This document shows positions 31,974-33,091 of a stretch of 33,091 bases of DNA, piece by piece; within the stretch, counting starts at the first letter, position 1; each line of letters opens with the position of its first letter. This DNA comes from Achromobacter dolens. Lineage in GTDB: Bacteria; Pseudomonadota; Gammaproteobacteria; Burkholderiales; Burkholderiaceae_B. Location of the stretch: contig NZ_CADIJW010000057.1 in assembly GCF_902859745.1 (NCBI RefSeq), positions 1-33,091 of the forward strand. The letters run 5' to 3'. The notes under the pieces were generated by a model that saw only the letters and a list, made by a program, of their open reading frames with translations, had not been told where the DNA came from and searched no databases. Made by a program: the position numbers and the translations under genes.

Positions 31974-32699
31974 ATGAGCGACAGCGTCCGCCTGGCCAAG
32001 CGCCTGGCCACCGAAAAATCCTGTTCGCGCGGCGACGCCGAGCGCTATATCGAGGGCGGCTGGGTCGCCGTGGACGGCAAGGTGGTCGAGGAGCCCGGCT
32101 ATCGCGTCCGGGCGGGCCAGACGGTCAGCCTGCTGCCCGGCGCCCGCCTGGAAGAAATGCGCCCGGTCAGCGTGCTGGTGCACAAGCCGGCCGGCCTGTC
32201 GGCCTCGGACCCGGTCGAATCGGCGCTGAACCTGGTCGTGCCAGCCAACCTCATGCCTGGCGACCGGTCTGGGCAACGCTACCTCAAGCGCATGTTCAAT
32301 GGCCTGAAGCTGGCCACGCCCCTCGAGCGCGCGGCCAGCGGGCTGGTGGTCTATACCCAGGAGTTCGCGGTGGCGCGCAAGTTGCTGGAAGAGGGGCGGC
32401 ATGTCGAGCAGGAATACATCGCGCAGGTGCGCGGCACGCTCGATGCGGCGGCGCTGGCGCGCCTGCAGCGCGGCCTGGCCTATGAGGGCCGGCCGGCCAC
32501 GCCGATGAAGGTCAGTTGGCAGAACGAAAGCCATCTGCGCTTTGCGTTGAAGACGCCCGCATTGGGCTTCATCGAGTACGCCTGTGAAAGCGTCGGTCTG
32601 CAACTGCAAGCCTTGCGCCGCATCCGCATCGGCCGCCTGCCGATGGCCGGACTGGCGGTGGGGCAGTGGCGCTACCGGCTGGAGTACGAACGCTTCTAG
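31974..32699 (+). CDS. S4-domain RsuA/RluF-like protein, probably not a functional pseudouridine synthase
   Basis: The 241-residue protein has an S4 RNA-binding domain (about 5-52) and an RsuA-type pseudouridine synthase fold with LVHKPAGLS (68-76). In the catalytic motif, which is normally RLDxxTxGL with an essential Asp, it reads PLERAASGLVV, placing Glu (E118) at the Asp position. The usual NRQxRRM block before the last motif is replaced by GFIEYACESVG, although LRRIRIG follows. It likely binds structured RNA without modifying it, or with changed chemistry. It is preceded by a 149-bp gap with no other gene. Confidence 0.8.
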   Translation: MSDSVRLAKRLATEKSCSRGDAERYIEGGWVAVDGKVVEEPGYRVRAGQTVSLLPGARLEEMRPVSVLVHKPAGLSASDPVESALNLVVPANLMPGDRSGQRYLKRMFNGLKLATPLERAASGLVVYTQEFAVARKLLEEGRHVEQEYIAQVRGTLDAAALARLQRGLAYEGRPATPMKVSWQNESHLRFALKTPALGFIEYACESVGLQLQALRRIRIGRLPMAGLAVGQWRYRLEYERF

Positions 32700-32782
32700 C
32701 GGCGCAGGTCAGGATGCCGGAGGCGGAACGCGGGCGGATTCGAGACGGAACTCGCCTGCCGGATGCGCCGTTACGCACTTAA

Positions 32783-32826
32783 AGTAGATTCTGGAATAAG
32801 TTGAAGTGAATTCTGGAATAGGGTGC
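32783..32826. repeat. 22-bp tandem repeat (two units, core ATTCTGGAATA)
   Basis: Units at 32783-32804 and 32805-32826 agree at 17 of 22 positions and share an exact 11-base core. The core contains TTCTGGAA, itself of the palindromic form TTC-n2-GAA. The 22-bp period equals two helical turns, which suits side-by-side binding of a regulator. It lies about 90 bp before the Tat-lipoprotein gene. Confidence 0.55.
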
Positions 32827-32849
32827 TTTAGACTTCATCTGGATTCTCG

Positions 32850-32875
32850 ATTTATCATTTAACTTATTGATAAAT
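32850..32875. promoter_or_regulatory. AT-rich dyad ATTTATCA/TGATAAAT
   Basis: ATTTATCA (32850-32857) and TGATAAAT (32868-32875) form a perfect 8+8 bp inverted repeat around a 10-bp spacer. The whole 32776-32905 stretch is strikingly AT-rich and is presumably the promoter/operator region of the next gene. Confidence 0.5.
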
Positions 32876-32909
32876 AAGAATAATAAGACATCATCTAAAA
32901 GGATGACAT

Positions 32910-33091
32910 ATGCCCGCAAGGCAAGGCGAGGGGCGCGCTCTGAAGGACCCCGCACGGCGCGGCCTGCTCAAGGCCGCCGGCGCGCTGGGCCTGTCCGGTC
33001 TGGCGCTGGCGGGGTGTGCAAGCCGGGTGGCCGAGCCGGCCGATAGCGGCGCGGCGGCGCCGTCTTCCGCGCAGCCCGCCGCGGCGCCGCG
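32910..33091 (+). CDS. Tat-exported lipoprotein, N-terminus only (partial at right edge)
   Basis: The ATG at 32910 follows AAAAGG (32897-32902) by seven bases. The 60 visible residues have a twin-arginine signal (ARRGLLKAAGALGLSGLALA, about 15-34) ending in the lipobox LAGC with Cys at about 36, then an Ala/Pro/Ser-rich linker. So it is an exported, lipid-anchored protein, and export by Tat implies a folded or cofactor-bearing mature domain. That domain is beyond the window and its function cannot be named. An ATG at 32903 in another frame gives no signal peptide. Confidence 0.75.
   Translation, partial: MPARQGEGRALKDPARRGLLKAAGALGLSGLALAGCASRVAEPADSGAAAPSSAQPAAAP

Noticed and set aside
32783-32826. 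Terminal repeats of an insertion sequence
   Set aside because: The units are direct, not inverted, no transposase is visible, and they do not match an IS end I recognise; kept only as a regulatory repeat.

Overview
The window is high-GC DNA (about two thirds G+C by eye) with dense, short-spaced genes. It carries LysR regulators beside most small metabolic units, a tripartite tricarboxylate transporter (TctAB), a Bug-type solute receptor, Bcr/CflA and ChrA exporters, and a SoxR without SoxS. This suggests a chromosomal segment of a Betaproteobacterium of the order Burkholderiales, most like Achromobacter or Bordetella (Alcaligenaceae). That placement comes from gene content, not from a database search. 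No rRNA, tRNA, CRISPR array or complete insertion sequence is visible.

Left part (1-8260). A leftward three-gene operon encodes a periplasmic FAD-dependent sugar/polyol dehydrogenase: a Tat-exported small subunit, a GMC flavoprotein and a cytochrome c cut off by the window edge. A good sigma70-type promoter lies upstream. A TerC-CBS membrane protein follows, with its own terminator. Between it and a leftward RstB-like histidine kinase lies a scar with the 3' end of one outer-membrane protein gene and the 5' end of another. The kinase has no response regulator beside it. A full-length ChrA follows.

Middle part (8270-18500). This holds an ECHDC3-like crotonase, two LysR genes divergent from an aldo/keto reductase and a YdcZ-like transporter, a Bcr/CflA exporter divergent from a SelW-like thioredoxin-fold protein, tctBA with a terminator but no tctC, and a TetR-DUF1348 pair behind a very long inverted-repeat operator. 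A 49-residue protein gene follows, with its own promoter, a structured leader of about 260 nt and a textbook terminator.

Right part (18522-33091). Two membrane diguanylate cyclases flank a divergent soxR-doxX pair whose intergenic region contains a near-perfect SoxR box inside a 19-bp-spaced promoter. A lone tyrosine recombinase is next. Then comes a leftward catabolic-looking cluster (2-hydroxyacid dehydrogenase, Bug receptor, opine-type dehydrogenase) bracketed by two outer LysR genes. A chromosomal KfrA-like coiled-coil DNA-binding protein has a 13+13 bp operator palindrome. An AI-2E/YdiK-family permease and an S4/RsuA-like protein that seems to have lost its catalytic Asp follow. The right edge holds the start of a Tat-lipoprotein gene behind an AT-rich control region with a 22-bp tandem repeat.

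The best candidates for something not yet described are the opine-dehydrogenase/Bug/hydroxyacid-dehydrogenase cluster, the small-protein gene with its structured leader, and the KfrA operator region. No clearly new large system (defence, CRISPR, phage) is visible.
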